Position numbers and translations under genes: made by a program. Shown in pieces: positions 63,338 through 64,000 of a stretch of 64,000 nt of DNA; within the stretch, counting starts at the first letter, position 1, and each line of letters opens with the position of its first letter. Below the pieces are notes generated by a model that ran no database searches, was not told the DNA's origin, and saw only the letters and a program-made list of their open reading frames with translations. Origin of the DNA: Brevibacillus panacihumi W25 (GTDB lineage Bacteria > Bacillota > Bacilli > Brevibacillales > Brevibacillaceae); assembly GCF_000503775.1 (NCBI RefSeq), contig NZ_KI629785.1:1115501-1179500 (forward strand). The letters run 5' to 3'.

Positions 63338-64000
63338 TCATGATCGGCGATCCAGGTATGCCCAGCCTTTGGCAATCACACCGTAAATCGGATCGTTTTG
63401 TGCGCCCTCGTAGACGACGCCTGGCGCATAGCGGCTCACCTGTTCCATGACGCTGTTGCGCACACGTTCGTCATTTTGCAGAACACCGCCTTGAAGAATC
63501 ATTTGAAAGGATTTGTCGCGCATCCCGAGCTGCTCGATCACCGCCCTGGCAGCCAGGTACAGCTCCTCTGCGGCCCGCTGCAAGATAGCCGCGGCCACCT
63601 CATCTCCGGAATCCGCCGCCTGACTGACAAGCGGAGACAGCTCGCCGACCTTTTCGATGGAATAATGCGGTCCGTACGTCCAATTGAACAATTCATCCAC
63701 CTGCCGCAATCCTACGTGGGGAAGCAGCATATCCGTAAGAAGCGTTTGCTCCCCTCTGCCATCGGCGGCCTTCAGCACTGCCGTGATCGCCTGTTTGCCG
63801 ATCCAGTAGCCGCTTCCTTCGTCCCCGACGCGATGACCCCAGCCTCCTGCACGAGCCGACTCCTGGGCTTCGTTGACGCCATAGGCGATAGAGCCTGTTC
63901 CTGCAATCACCAGAACGCCCGGTTTGCCACTAGTCGCACCCAGCAAGGCGGCAAATCCGTCATTCTCTACGAGCAAGTGACGGACACGGATGGACAGATT
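63338..64000 (-). CDS. BadF/BadG/BcrA/BcrD-type sugar kinase, partial
   Basis: The C-terminal 220 or so residues; the frame is open to the window edge, so the N-terminal phosphate-1 motif is missing. Visible are NDGFAALLGATSGKPGVLVIAGTGSIAYG (phosphate-2/adenosine region), GWGHRVGDEGSGYWIGKQA, and ILQGGVLQNDERVRNSV near the C-terminus. The GDEGSG motif is that of N-acetylglucosamine kinases and related ASKHA sugar kinases. Lies 20 bp upstream of the PIG-L gene, suggesting amino-sugar metabolism (inference). Confidence 0.88.
   Translation of the reverse strand, partial: NLSIRVRHLLVENDGFAALLGATSGKPGVLVIAGTGSIAYGVNEAQESARAGGWGHRVGDEGSGYWIGKQAITAVLKAADGRGEQTLLTDMLLPHVGLRQVDELFNWTYGPHYSIEKVGELSPLVSQAADSGDEVAAAILQRAAEELYLAARAVIEQLGMRDKSFQMILQGGVLQNDERVRNSVMEQVSRYAPGVVYEGAQNDPIYGVIAKGWAYLDRRS

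Overview
The window reads as a chromosomal segment of a spore-forming Bacillota, most likely a Brevibacillus or close Paenibacillaceae relative (inference). The pointers are a YheC/YheD spore-coat-type ATP-grasp protein, strong AGGAGG-type ribosome binding sites with frequent TTG/GTG starts, moderate GC content, a guanine riboswitch in front of xpt-pbuX, a FosB bacillithiol transferase, a DynA-type bacterial dynamin and several group II introns. Nothing forms a prophage, plasmid or CRISPR locus.

Left part (1-14 kb): a YheC/YheD protein cut by the window edge, an M20 amidohydrolase, a PHP-domain protein, the thyA-dfrA pair, a cold-shock protein, an MFS transporter and a DinB-like protein. A group IIC intron (6916-8801) sits just behind the terminator of a dynamin locus. 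That locus is written as two in-frame halves separated by one amber codon. A DJ-1/PfpI protein and a tRNA-Leu(CAA) follow.

Middle (14-31 kb): a poly-glutamine small protein, a TetR / FAD-monooxygenase pair with fosB behind it, a trypsin-like protease, xpt-pbuX under a guanine riboswitch, rsgA, an MFS exporter with a short leader ORF, a second DinB-like protein, a YcnI/YcnJ-type copper pair and the potABCD spermidine/putrescine transporter.

Surface and sugar region (30-44.5 kb): three tandem phage-collar-domain proteins behind a roughly 1,340-residue secreted protein (cadherin, Ig-like and Big_2 domains) that carries a single-base frameshift. Next come an rbsKDACB ribose operon with a clear promoter and two LacI/cre-like operators, nagA, a nitronate monooxygenase and an unusual VOC-NUDIX fusion.

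Mobile island (44.6-48.7 kb): an IS110-type DEDD transposase with a structured non-coding leader that could be a bridge RNA. It abuts two tandem copies of a 250-bp repeat. One copy is interrupted by a second group II intron (46549-48496), and the intact copy fixes the intron ends by comparison.

Right part (48.7-64 kb): a dCache-type chemoreceptor, a prpF-like isomerase with a TctCBA tricarboxylate transporter and divergent LysR regulator, an amino-acid racemase, a TIGR01777 SDR protein, an ABC exporter, a large secreted protein of unknown role, a few small proteins, a PIG-L deacetylase and a truncated BadF-type sugar kinase.
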